Source of the DNA: JAGOBX01 sp036733285
GTDB taxonomy: Bacteria; JAGOBX01
Length of the DNA: 9,155 bases
Direction: 5' to 3'
Assembly (NCBI GenBank): GCA_036733285.1
Contig: DAINAU010000166.1
Span: 1-9,155 of the forward strand
The position numbers were made by a program, and so were the translations under genes. Position 1 is the stretch's first letter, and the number at the start of each line of letters is the position of its first letter. Of this stretch, positions 1 to 6,202 are shown one piece after another. Below the pieces are notes generated by a model, which saw nothing but the letters and a program-made list of their open reading frames with translations, did no database searches and was not told the origin of the DNA.

Positions 1-10
1 CATATGTTTT

Positions 11-76
11 TAAGATTTTGAAAAATTGTCTGAAACAAGTATTCTATGCTGTCCGAACAATTTTTCAAAATCCTTA
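11..76. repeat. inverted repeat / long AT-rich stem-loop
   Basis: Bases 14-29 are perfectly complementary to 57-72 (16 pairs), and three more pairs (11-13 with 74-76) form if C73 is bulged. The loop is 27 bases. The stem is mostly A/T. No coding frame is evident in 1-169. It could be a bidirectional transcript end, a protein-binding palindrome or part of a repeat continuing beyond the window. Confidence 0.6.
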
Positions 77-128
77 TGCAGTTTTCGGGTTAAAAACCGT
101 TAAGAAACAAAAGATTTTCTTTTATTGA

Positions 129-149
129 CCCCGCAATTAATCGCAGGGG
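129..149 (-). terminator. candidate terminator hairpin after the zinc-ribbon gene
   Basis: CCCCGC (129-134) pairs with GC-A-GGGG (143-149), a six-pair stem with one bulged A and an eight-base loop centred on ATTAAT. It begins about 20 bases after the fmdB-type stop. The minus-strand sequence beyond it is TCAATAAAAGAAAATC, not a clean T-run, so a Rho-independent terminator is only tentative; the position at the end of the gene run is the main support. Confidence 0.4.
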
Positions 150-169
150 CAATGATAAAACATATATAA

Positions 170-472
170 TTAAACCGTTTTATCAGATTTAGCCGTAGTC
201 TGATTTTTAGATTTCGGCTGAACAGGCGCAGAATCAGCCGCTGCTCCGGTTTTGGTTTCCGTTTTCTTATCTGAAGCCGGCAAAACGTTTTTCTTTTTTG
301 AATCAGTAACGTAAAATCCGCCGCATTTAAAAAGCACTCCGGCGCCGCCGCTAATTATTCTTTGAACTTTTCCTTTGCACTCGGGGCATTTTTTCAACGG
401 CGCATCGCTGATTTTCTGAAACTCTTCAAATAAATTCCCGCATTTCTGACATTCGTATGAGTAAGTCGGCAT
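170..472 (-). CDS. FmdB-family zinc-ribbon protein
   Basis: A 100-residue protein that opens with MPTYSYEC, the typical start of the FmdB/CxxC_CxxC regulatory family. Two CxxC pairs (C8/C11 and C29/C32) form a predicted zinc ribbon, followed by the family's usual Gly-rich stretch and a KCGGFYVTDS-like segment near residues 49-58. From about residue 60 to the end the chain is low-complexity and rich in Lys, Thr, Ser and Ala, probably disordered. The start is supported by GGAG nine bases upstream of the ATG. It lies 22 bases after glyQ and is probably co-transcribed with it. FmdB was named from formamidase operons, but members are widespread and their molecular role is not settled; a nucleic-acid or regulatory role is only inferred. 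The family call is firm and the function is not. Confidence 0.9.
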   Translation of the reverse strand: MPTYSYECQKCGNLFEEFQKISDAPLKKCPECKGKVQRIISGGAGVLFKCGGFYVTDSKKKNVLPASDKKTETKTGAAADSAPVQPKSKNQTTAKSDKTV

Positions 473-494
473 TTATAACATCTCCATTTTTATA

Positions 495-1343
495 TTAACA
501 TTGACAATATTTTTCAATATATTTTTCAGCGACCTTTCTTGCAAGCGTTCTGACCCGTAAAATATATTTCATCCTTTCCGATACGCTGATAGCGCCCCGC
601 GCATCCAGCATATTAAAAGCGTGAGAACATTTTAAAACATAATCATAAGCCGGAAAAACCAGATTTTTATCCAGAATATTCAAACATTCTTTTTCAAATG
701 AATTAAAAAGATTATACATCATTTCCGAATTGGAATATTCAAAATTATAATAAGAAAATTCTATTTCTCCAGGCTTGTGAACGTCGCCGTATTTGACTCC
801 TTTAGCCCATTCTATATCGAAAACTGATTTCACTTTTTGAATATACATCGCAAGTCTTTCGAGACCGTAGGTGAGTTCCGATGGAATCAATTTTAATTCT
901 ATGCCTCCAAGCTGCTGAAAATAAGTGAATTGCGTTATTTCCATTCCGTCAAGCCACACTTCCCAGCCAAGTCCCCAGGCTCCAAGCGTAGGCGATTCCC
1001 AATCGTCTTCCACAAATCTGATGTCGTGTTCTTCCGGAATTATTCCTATGCGCCTTAAGCTGTCAAGATACAATTGCTGAATATTATCAGGCGCCGGTTT
1101 TATTATAACTTGAAACTGATAATAATGCTGAAGTCTATTTGGATTTTCACCGTATCTGCCGTCAGTCGGTCTTCTGGACGGCTCCACATACGCCGTTTTC
1201 CATTCCTTGCCGCCAAGACATCTTAAAAATGTGTGCGGATTAAATGTTCCAGCCCCAACCTCGATATCCGACGGTTGAGCAATAACGCAATCTTTTTCAG
1301 CCCAGTAATTCTGAAGTCTTAAAATAATATCTTGAAAATACAT
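495..1343 (-). CDS. glyQ: glycine--tRNA ligase alpha subunit
   Basis: Cytoplasmic alpha subunit of the bacterial alpha2beta2 glycyl-tRNA synthetase, which carries the catalytic core for glycyl-adenylate formation and charging of tRNA-Gly. Family hallmarks are all visible: EVGAGTF (28-34), EPSRRPTDGRYGENPNR (54-70), WESPTLGAWGLGWEVW (115-130), QFTYFQQ (138-144) and the class II motif 3 YGLERLAMY (159-167). At 282 residues it is slightly short, because the C-terminus ends soon after the LARKVAEKY helix. The ATG is preceded by GAGG about 11 bases upstream and gives the normal MYFQDIILRLQNYW start. It lies 24 bases after the binding-protein gene and 22 bases before the zinc-ribbon gene. The beta subunit gene glyS, usually adjacent, does not follow, so it must lie elsewhere in the genome if the enzyme is functional. 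Confidence 0.98.
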   Translation of the reverse strand: MYFQDIILRLQNYWAEKDCVIAQPSDIEVGAGTFNPHTFLRCLGGKEWKTAYVEPSRRPTDGRYGENPNRLQHYYQFQVIIKPAPDNIQQLYLDSLRRIGIIPEEHDIRFVEDDWESPTLGAWGLGWEVWLDGMEITQFTYFQQLGGIELKLIPSELTYGLERLAMYIQKVKSVFDIEWAKGVKYGDVHKPGEIEFSYYNFEYSNSEMMYNLFNSFEKECLNILDKNLVFPAYDYVLKCSHAFNMLDARGAISVSERMKYILRVRTLARKVAEKYIEKYCQC

Positions 1344-1367
1344 AATACGTTTGTCCTCGTAAAAATT

Positions 1368-2504
1368 TTATTCAAACAACTGAAATTTTCCGTCTTTTAC
1401 CGTAATAACTTTAGGATTCATTAACACGTCTCCTTCTTCGTCAAATGCAAATCTGCCGAGCGCTCCGTCAAAATTACGAATCGCCGCAAGCGAATCCCTT
1501 ATCATTTTTCTATCGCCGGAACCCGCATTTTTCGCGGCTTCGGCAAGCAGATAAATTCCGTCGTATGCCTGAGCCGAAAACTGATCAGGATTTTCGCCGT
1601 ATGTATCCTGAAAACTTTTTATGAACGTTTTAGCGGCGGGGTCGTCGGTTCCGCTAAACCATGGAGTGGCTACAATCAAACCTTCGGCGTTTTCTTTTGC
1701 CAGTTCAATAATTTTCGGCGAATTAAATCCATTGCCTCCAATAAACGGAATATTCAATCCCATTTGACGGGCCTGCGTCATTATCATAACGCCGTCGCTA
1801 TACAGCGCCGAGCACAACACCGCGTCGGGATTGGATTTTTTTATCTTTGCGAGCTGCGTCTTAAAATCGGTTTGAGGTTTGTGAAACGATTCCGTAGTTA
1901 AAACTTCAAGCCCCATATCTTTTGCCGCCTCTAACATAATAGCAGCCGACGATTTAGTGAACGCGTCGTCGTCGTCGTAATAAAGCGCGGTTTTTTTTAT
2001 GTTCAACTTTTCAATGGCTTTTTTTATGGCCGCGGGAACGGCTTTTGATTCAGGCAAAGAATTTCTGAATACGTATTCTCCGATTTGAGGAATTCCTTTA
2101 GCCGTATTCGATGTGGCGAGTATTGCAATCTTGTTATAATTCGCTTCGGCTCCAACTATTTTCATTTCAGAGCTTAACAAAGGTCCGAGTATAGCTGAAA
2201 CTTTATCCTTATCAATGAGTTTTTTTAAAGAGTTAAGAGCGTTTAATGGTTCTCCGGCTGAATCTTCAATTATTAATTCTATCCGTAAATCTTTTTTTTT
2301 ATTAATTTCCGACGCCGCAAGTTTGCATCCTTTTACAACAGCTTCTCCATATCCCGCTTGATTTCCGGTCAAAACTGTTATTATTCCTATTTTTAACGGC
2401 AACAATTTTTCACGGTTGGCGCCGGTTTCATTAGTCTCAGGTTTATTGCAGGATATTTGCAAAAAACACAAAAACGTCAATATAAAAAAAACGCATTTTT
2501 TCAC
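1368..2504 (-). CDS. LivK-like ABC transporter substrate-binding lipoprotein
   Basis: A 378-residue type I periplasmic binding protein (Peripla_BP_6, branched-chain amino acid class). The N-terminus has Lys residues, a hydrophobic core and a lipobox-like LQISC with the lipidated Cys at 19, though Gln at -3 is not ideal; a short polar linker follows. The fold starts near residue 37 (LKIGIITVLTG) and shows family landmarks: TGNQAGYG (46-53), GPLLSSEM (107-114), ATSN (130-133), FRNS (146-149), YYDDDDAF (175-182) and AYDGIYLL (313-320). The start is a GTG with AAGGAAG well placed upstream; an ATG five bases further upstream reads ATG-CCG-TGA and cannot start this frame. The ligand cannot be told from sequence: amino acids are usual, but amides, urea or aromatic acids occur in the family. 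No permease or ATPase gene is in the window, so it is an orphan here. It may be the first gene of an SBP-glyQ-fmdB transcript. Confidence 0.92.
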   Translation of the reverse strand: MKKCVFFILTFLCFLQISCNKPETNETGANREKLLPLKIGIITVLTGNQAGYGEAVVKGCKLAASEINKKKDLRIELIIEDSAGEPLNALNSLKKLIDKDKVSAILGPLLSSEMKIVGAEANYNKIAILATSNTAKGIPQIGEYVFRNSLPESKAVPAAIKKAIEKLNIKKTALYYDDDDAFTKSSAAIMLEAAKDMGLEVLTTESFHKPQTDFKTQLAKIKKSNPDAVLCSALYSDGVMIMTQARQMGLNIPFIGGNGFNSPKIIELAKENAEGLIVATPWFSGTDDPAAKTFIKSFQDTYGENPDQFSAQAYDGIYLLAEAAKNAGSGDRKMIRDSLAAIRNFDGALGRFAFDEEGDVLMNPKVITVKDGKFQLFE

Positions 2505-2598
2505 GGCATTATGCTTCCTTTAAAATAAATTTCAAAAATCTCATTGCTATTCAGCCGATATGATAAATCCATTAAAACGGTTTAAAAATTTCAAAATT

Positions 2599-2623
2599 AA
2601 CCCCCGCGATTATTTGGGCGGTT
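2599..2623 (-). terminator. candidate terminator hairpin after the LCP-like gene
   Basis: In the 207-base gap, AACCCCC (2599-2605) pairs with GGG-C-GGTT (2616-2623), giving seven base pairs with one bulged base and a ten-base loop. Read on the minus strand, the stem is followed by TAATTTTGAAATTTTT, which is T-rich but interrupted. The GC-rich arms stand out in this AT-rich DNA. It lies about 90 bases beyond the LCP-like stop and about 95 bases before the binding-protein start, so it could end the upstream transcript, or attenuate the next one if the promoter at 2666-2693 is real. Confidence 0.45.
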
Positions 2624-2665
2624 CGCTTCAAAAATATACCTGAATGTTAATAAAATTTCGAGCTA

Positions 2666-2693
2666 AATATACCAACTTTTTAAAAAAAATCAA
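2666..2693 (-). promoter_or_regulatory. candidate sigma70-like promoter for binding protein-glyQ-fmdB
   Basis: On the minus strand TTGATT (2693-2688) and TATATT (2671-2666) are separated by 16 bases containing an A/T tract. They sit just after the LCP-like stop and would give a leader of about 150 bases before the GTG at 2504. A second, overlapping candidate is TTGGTA with TATTAA 17 bases on. In such AT-rich DNA matches of this quality occur by chance, so the support is mainly location. Confidence 0.3.
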
Positions 2694-2711
2694 CGTATAA
2701 AATATATAGAG

Positions 2712-3944
2712 CTACTTTATTTCAACATCGTTTCCAAGTATTATCGTGATATCGGAAAATGAATTTTCGTCAAGTTCGCTTTTTATTTCCCCGTATCCCA
2801 AAATTTCTTTAACTCGCTGCGATGATTTCAAATTTCCTTTTTTATCGATAATCAATGTGTTCGCATAATCTCTTGTTTTTGCGTTTCCGATAAATTGAAC
2901 GTCTATATCCACGAATTTTTGAAGTTTCCGTCTGACGTTTTCTGCGGAACCAGGCATTGTCGAACCGTTTAAGATTTCCACCGTTATATAATTCTGTTTT
3001 TTTGCCGAATCAAGTCTGTTTTCAAAACTTTTAGGAAGTATATCCAAAGATTTTGACACGCTTATTCTGAATACTTCGGCATTGTCGTATTGGTCCTTTT
3101 TACCCGCCGCTTTATCAAAAATAATATCGTAAATTTTTACGTCTTTGATTGAAATAACAAGTTCGTTAAAAACGTCAAAACTTATATTTTTTTGAGAAAT
3201 AAAAGAATAGAGACTTTTCATAAAAGCGGATTGAGATTCGATCTCCCGAAAAGAATTCAACTTTTCAAAAAGAGCTTTTACAAAATTGGATTTTCTGTAG
3301 ACAATGTTCCCTTCGTTATAAATATCCTTATCGTAATTAAGATATTCGGACAATTTATAACCGAGCAGTTCGTTAGAGCCTGATGGTATCAAATACCACT
3401 TGTTTTCGTATCTATCGAAGAATTTTATAGGGTTGGAATTTCTTATCTGCAATCCCGACAGCAAATCCATAGTTCGTATAAAATCGGAGTTTTTAAATCC
3501 GAGATAGTAGGGAATTTTAATTTTAAAATCATTTTCAACGCTTTCAATCAGATACTTGAATCCGCCAGAAGAAAATAAATCTTTTACCGGATAAAGTTTA
3601 TTGTTTGAAAACGAGGATACTTGAAGCATAAGAGTATTTGCCGGAAAATATACGATTCCTATTTTGGAAGAGACAGGTTCGTAACTGAATAAATAAAGAC
3701 TCGACAATTGATCGTCGTCTTTCAACGAAGCGATTAAAATATTCGCGCCCGTATCCTTGTTCAATTGGTCGTTTGATTCTGTTTTGTTAAAAACCGATAT
3801 TAAATTTTTTTCTATCAAAAAATAAAGGATTATCAATAATATTATTGATATTGCCGCCGGAATGAATTTTTTATATTTGAACCGCGAATATATTTTTTTA
3901 ACATAAAACGCTATATTTGAAAATACGCTTATAAATCTTTTCAT
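2712..3944 (-). CDS. LCP-like membrane protein with LytR C-terminal domain
   Basis: A 410-residue protein with a basic cytoplasmic N-terminus, one membrane segment (about 28-45) and an extracytoplasmic remainder. Residues about 68-310 align by eye with the LytR-CpsA-Psr (LCP) fold: ANILIAS at 67-73, a strand pair around 82-100, and FKNSDFIRTMDLLSGL (150-165), matching the family's f..lvD.lGGv region. Residues about 319-408 are a LytR_C domain (VEILNGSTMPGSAENVRRKL at 322-341). True LCP enzymes transfer lipid-linked polymers to peptidoglycan using conserved Arg and Asp residues. Here the usual RxD position reads DDDQLSSLY and the usual SIPRDT position reads YFPANT, so catalytic residues appear lost and a structural or binding role is more likely. 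The gene starts four bases after yqeK and is the last gene of the nadD-yqeK group. Architecture is likely; enzyme activity is doubtful. Confidence 0.75.
   Translation of the reverse strand: MKRFISVFSNIAFYVKKIYSRFKYKKFIPAAISIILLIILYFLIEKNLISVFNKTESNDQLNKDTGANILIASLKDDDQLSSLYLFSYEPVSSKIGIVYFPANTLMLQVSSFSNNKLYPVKDLFSSGGFKYLIESVENDFKIKIPYYLGFKNSDFIRTMDLLSGLQIRNSNPIKFFDRYENKWYLIPSGSNELLGYKLSEYLNYDKDIYNEGNIVYRKSNFVKALFEKLNSFREIESQSAFMKSLYSFISQKNISFDVFNELVISIKDVKIYDIIFDKAAGKKDQYDNAEVFRISVSKSLDILPKSFENRLDSAKKQNYITVEILNGSTMPGSAENVRRKLQKFVDIDVQFIGNAKTRDYANTLIIDKKGNLKSSQRVKEILGYGEIKSELDENSFSDITIILGNDVEIK
3831..3850. repeat. 20-bp perfect palindrome inside the LCP-like gene
   Basis: TATCAATAAT followed by its exact reverse complement with no spacer. 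It encodes part of the membrane segment (Ile, Ser and Leu codons around residues 32-38). Being built only from AT-rich Ile/Leu codons, it may be a by-product of composition. Confidence 0.6.
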
Positions 3945-3948
3945 TGCT

Positions 3949-4503
3949 TTATTTTTTTTCTGTTAATAATTTTATAATACCGCGACTGTTTTTTTCGGTT
4001 GATTTAACGCGTTTCAATTTGTTTTCAGCGGCTAACTCGAATAATTCTTGCAATCCTGTTATCAAGCTAAAGTCTATTGGAACAAAAAAATTTCTCGACG
4101 GTTCAAAATAATCGGCGCAATACAGCAGTTTTGACAGGTCGCTCATTTTTTCAGCGCCAATAGTATGCAATCTTACAGCTTCGAGAATTTCCGCGTCGTC
4201 AACGCCAAACTCGTTTTTTAATAAAAATTCGGAAACTGCCGGATGCCATATTTCAGGATGTTTTTTTTCAAATTCATCGAGATAAATGGAATTTGCCGAT
4301 ATATAATCTTTCATTTCAGTTTCAGTCATCCACTTGCTCATATCGTGTCCCAGCGAAGCGGCGATTATGCTATTCTCCGAAATTTTCAACCCTAAAAATC
4401 CGTTAAAAAAAAGGGAGCAGTTCGCCGTCGAAACAGTATGAACAAATCTTTTTTTCGACAGGCGTTTTTCAATATATTTCATTAGTCGCGTTTTAATCTG
4501 CAT
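3949..4503 (-). CDS. yqeK: YqeK-type HD-domain diadenosine tetraphosphatase
   Basis: A 184-residue HD-superfamily phosphohydrolase of the YqeK family, members of which cleave Ap4A symmetrically to two ADP. Metal-binding positions of the family are all present: H22 in RFVHT, H53-D54 in GHDMSKW, H87 in IWHPAV, H113 in RLHTIG and D131 in the signature YCADYFEPSR (128-137). Length matches the family. The start overlaps the end of nadD by 11 bases, so translation is probably coupled; an in-frame ATG at residue 8 is an alternative, and neither has a clear ribosome binding site. Pairing with nadD is the common arrangement in bacteria and strengthens the call. Cytoplasmic; it probably limits Ap4A accumulation under stress. 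Confidence 0.93.
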   Translation of the reverse strand: MQIKTRLMKYIEKRLSKKRFVHTVSTANCSLFFNGFLGLKISENSIIAASLGHDMSKWMTETEMKDYISANSIYLDEFEKKHPEIWHPAVSEFLLKNEFGVDDAEILEAVRLHTIGAEKMSDLSKLLYCADYFEPSRNFFVPIDFSLITGLQELFELAAENKLKRVKSTEKNSRGIIKLLTEKK

Positions 4504-5092
4504 ATATGCGGTTTTCCATTATGTAATTAAATATTTCAGGTTCAAGACTTCGCCGCGCCTCGTTGAAATTTTCATTTTTTAAATATTCTCTTATTTTCGA
4601 CGAAGAAATTTCGACATTAAACCCGTTATAAAAATTAAATTTTTCTTTATGATTCAAATAAAAATATTGACCCGTCAAATCGGGTTTTTCACCGCTTCTT
4701 GAAAAAACCGTGAAATTGCATACGTCTAAAAGTTCCCCGATATTTTTCCATTTGTCTATGATATTGAAATTATCAGTTCCTATAATTATATTATAATTAT
4801 GACTGCCGTATTTTTCCACAAGAGCTTTTACCGTGTCGAAAGTGTATGAGACGCCTTTTCTCACGAGTTCAATATCAAGTATTTCCGTTTTCGGAATTTT
4901 TCCAAACGCGAGCCGGGTCATAGTTAATTTACGCTCGTCCGCAACTTTATACGGCATATCCTTGTGAGGCGGAATGCTTGCCGGTATAATAAAAACTTTA
5001 TCTGATTTTAATTCGGAAAAGCATATTTCAATTATTTTTCTATGTCCAATATGCGGAGGATTAAACGTTCCGCCGAAAATACCTATCAGCAT
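4493..5092 (-). CDS. nadD: nicotinate-nucleotide adenylyltransferase
   Basis: A 199-residue NadD enzyme that joins ATP and nicotinate mononucleotide to give deamido-NAD, the penultimate step of NAD synthesis. The nucleotidyltransferase motif GGTFNPPHIGH (7-17) is intact, with Asn in place of the commoner Asp after Phe, a tolerated variant. Other family landmarks are PPHK (41-44), SYTFDT (82-87), IIGTDNF (103-109) and the C-terminal phosphate-binding ISSSKIR (162-168). Length is normal for a bacterial NadD. The start lies 12 bases after the M48 peptidase stop, with no strong ribosome binding site, consistent with read-through from upstream translation. The gene overlaps yqeK by 11 bases. Confidence 0.97.
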   Translation of the reverse strand: MLIGIFGGTFNPPHIGHRKIIEICFSELKSDKVFIIPASIPPHKDMPYKVADERKLTMTRLAFGKIPKTEILDIELVRKGVSYTFDTVKALVEKYGSHNYNIIIGTDNFNIIDKWKNIGELLDVCNFTVFSRSGEKPDLTGQYFYLNHKEKFNFYNGFNVEISSSKIREYLKNENFNEARRSLEPEIFNYIMENRIYAD

Positions 5093-5104
5093 AATACTAC
5101 TTTA

Positions 5105-5917
5105 TCAACGAAGTTTCATAACCGCGAATTTAAAACGTTCTTCGCGTAATTCAACCGGCGAACCGGTAAAATCGGATAATTTAAATAATTTATCGATTCT
5201 TTCCGAAGCCGGCGGATGCGTTGACTGCAGGTATGAAATCCTCGATTGTTTTGACGGTTCGTTCAAATTCATTAAAAACAAATGAAGACAGGGATTATAA
5301 TTATGTTCTCTTAAATATGTCAACGAATGAGCGTCCGCTTCGAATTCGTCGGACCGGGCTCTTCCTTTGACAAGCAGATTATTCACGACAAAATCCGCGA
5401 GTTTTTTAACGACCTCTTTATTTTTTTCCGCGAATCTTTGAGATAATTCTTTTAACACCCCTGATTTTCTTATTTCATTAAGCTCGTGTTTCAACGTAAT
5501 ATGCGAAACTTCGTGGGCGATAATCGCCGCAAGTTCGTCTTCGTTTTTTGCCGACGCCGCTGCTCCCTTTGTTAAAAAAATAAATCCGCCCGGGCAGGCA
5601 AAAGCGTTTATCTCATCGGAATTTAATATATTAAAATGGAATTTCAAATTTTTTCGTTCGCAGTTTGAAACGATAACGGAACCTATCAGCGAAATATATT
5701 TCGTCAGAATGGGTTCTTCGTATAATCCGAATTTCGATATGAGTATTTTGCTTGCTTCCAAACCGATTTCAAGCTCGTCTTCTTCCGATACGTTCAGACT
5801 TTTAATAACGTTCGTTATTGTTTTTATGTCTTTGGTTTTTATTTTATCAAAAAAACCCGGCTCCGCCGGAATATTTAAAATCGAGATAAATAATAAAACA
5901 ATAATTATTTTTTTCAT
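5105..5917 (-). CDS. exported M48-family zinc metallopeptidase
   Basis: A 270-residue peptidase with an N-terminal signal peptide (MKK followed by a hydrophobic run to about residue 17). The zinc motif HEVSH is at 135-139, preceded by the M48-typical NAFACPGGFIFLTKG (104-118). The third metal ligand is in DEFEADA (190-196, most likely E191), and the downstream THPP motif is at 233-236. This is the compact BepA/LoiP-like layout without TPR repeats or several membrane helices, so it probably acts in the periplasm or cell envelope on misfolded or outer-membrane proteins; the substrate is inferred, not seen. There is no obvious lipobox Cys. The ATG directly abuts the stop of the upstream small secreted protein (TAAATG), which points to coupled translation and possibly a shared task. 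nadD follows after 12 bases but is functionally unrelated. Confidence 0.93.
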   Translation of the reverse strand: MKKIIIVLLFISILNIPAEPGFFDKIKTKDIKTITNVIKSLNVSEEDELEIGLEASKILISKFGLYEEPILTKYISLIGSVIVSNCERKNLKFHFNILNSDEINAFACPGGFIFLTKGAAASAKNEDELAAIIAHEVSHITLKHELNEIRKSGVLKELSQRFAEKNKEVVKKLADFVVNNLLVKGRARSDEFEADAHSLTYLREHNYNPCLHLFLMNLNEPSKQSRISYLQSTHPPASERIDKLFKLSDFTGSPVELREERFKFAVMKLR

Positions 5918-6187
5918 TTATTTTAATCCGCCTTGTTTTTTAAATTCTTCTAATTCTTCCGTTGAAATTTCAACGTATGGAATCTCCGCATTGAAGACGT
6001 CGTTATTTTCGGATTCGAGTTTTCCTTCTTCTCCCAATCCTCGCACTCCGGTCGCTTTTGCGCTATTTTTAACCTCGTATTCGTCTTCGGATTTGTCTAA
6101 TTTTTTTATAGCGTCTTTAAAACTAAATCCGGATATTGAAAGAATTAATAATCCGAATAACAAATATCGTATCATTTTTGCCGTCAT
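5918..6187 (-). CDS. small secreted protein of unknown function, upstream of M48 peptidase
   Basis: An 89-residue protein I do not recognise. It has a clear export signal (MIRYLLFGLLILSISG at 5-20), then a highly charged, probably largely extended mature part of about 67 residues with many Lys, Asp and Glu. A possible short conserved motif is ATGVRGLGEEG (45-55), and the C-terminus has an acidic helix-like stretch (STEELEEFKKQ, 75-85). There is no Cys, so no lipidation and no disulfides. A strong ribosome binding site (AAAGGGAG) sits nine bases before the ATG and overlaps the stop of the kinase gene. The stop codon touches the M48 start codon. Its expression signals and the tight coupling argue that it is real; a role as partner, regulator or substrate of the peptidase is inferred from position only. 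Confidence 0.72.
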   Translation of the reverse strand: MTAKMIRYLLFGLLILSISGFSFKDAIKKLDKSEDEYEVKNSAKATGVRGLGEEGKLESENNDVFNAEIPYVEISTEELEEFKKQGGLK

Positions 6188-6202
6188 AAATTATATCTCC
6201 CT

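Noticed and set aside
1963..1978. Short CGT/GTC trinucleotide run
   Set aside because: It simply encodes the four Asp residues of YYDDDD in the binding protein, where acidic residues are usual; too short to be treated as a repeat locus.
2505..2711. Possible riboswitch or small RNA in the gap before the binding-protein gene
   Set aside because: Only one GC-rich hairpin is visible and no known riboswitch core could be recognised; terminator and promoter explain the region adequately.
4781..4800. AT-only near-palindrome in nadD
   Set aside because: Imperfect, and explained by Tyr/Asn/Ile codons of the conserved strand before the GTDNF motif.
4974..5285. Plus-strand open frame across the nadD/M48 junction
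   Set aside because: Both opposing genes are secure family members; this frame has no recognisable motif.
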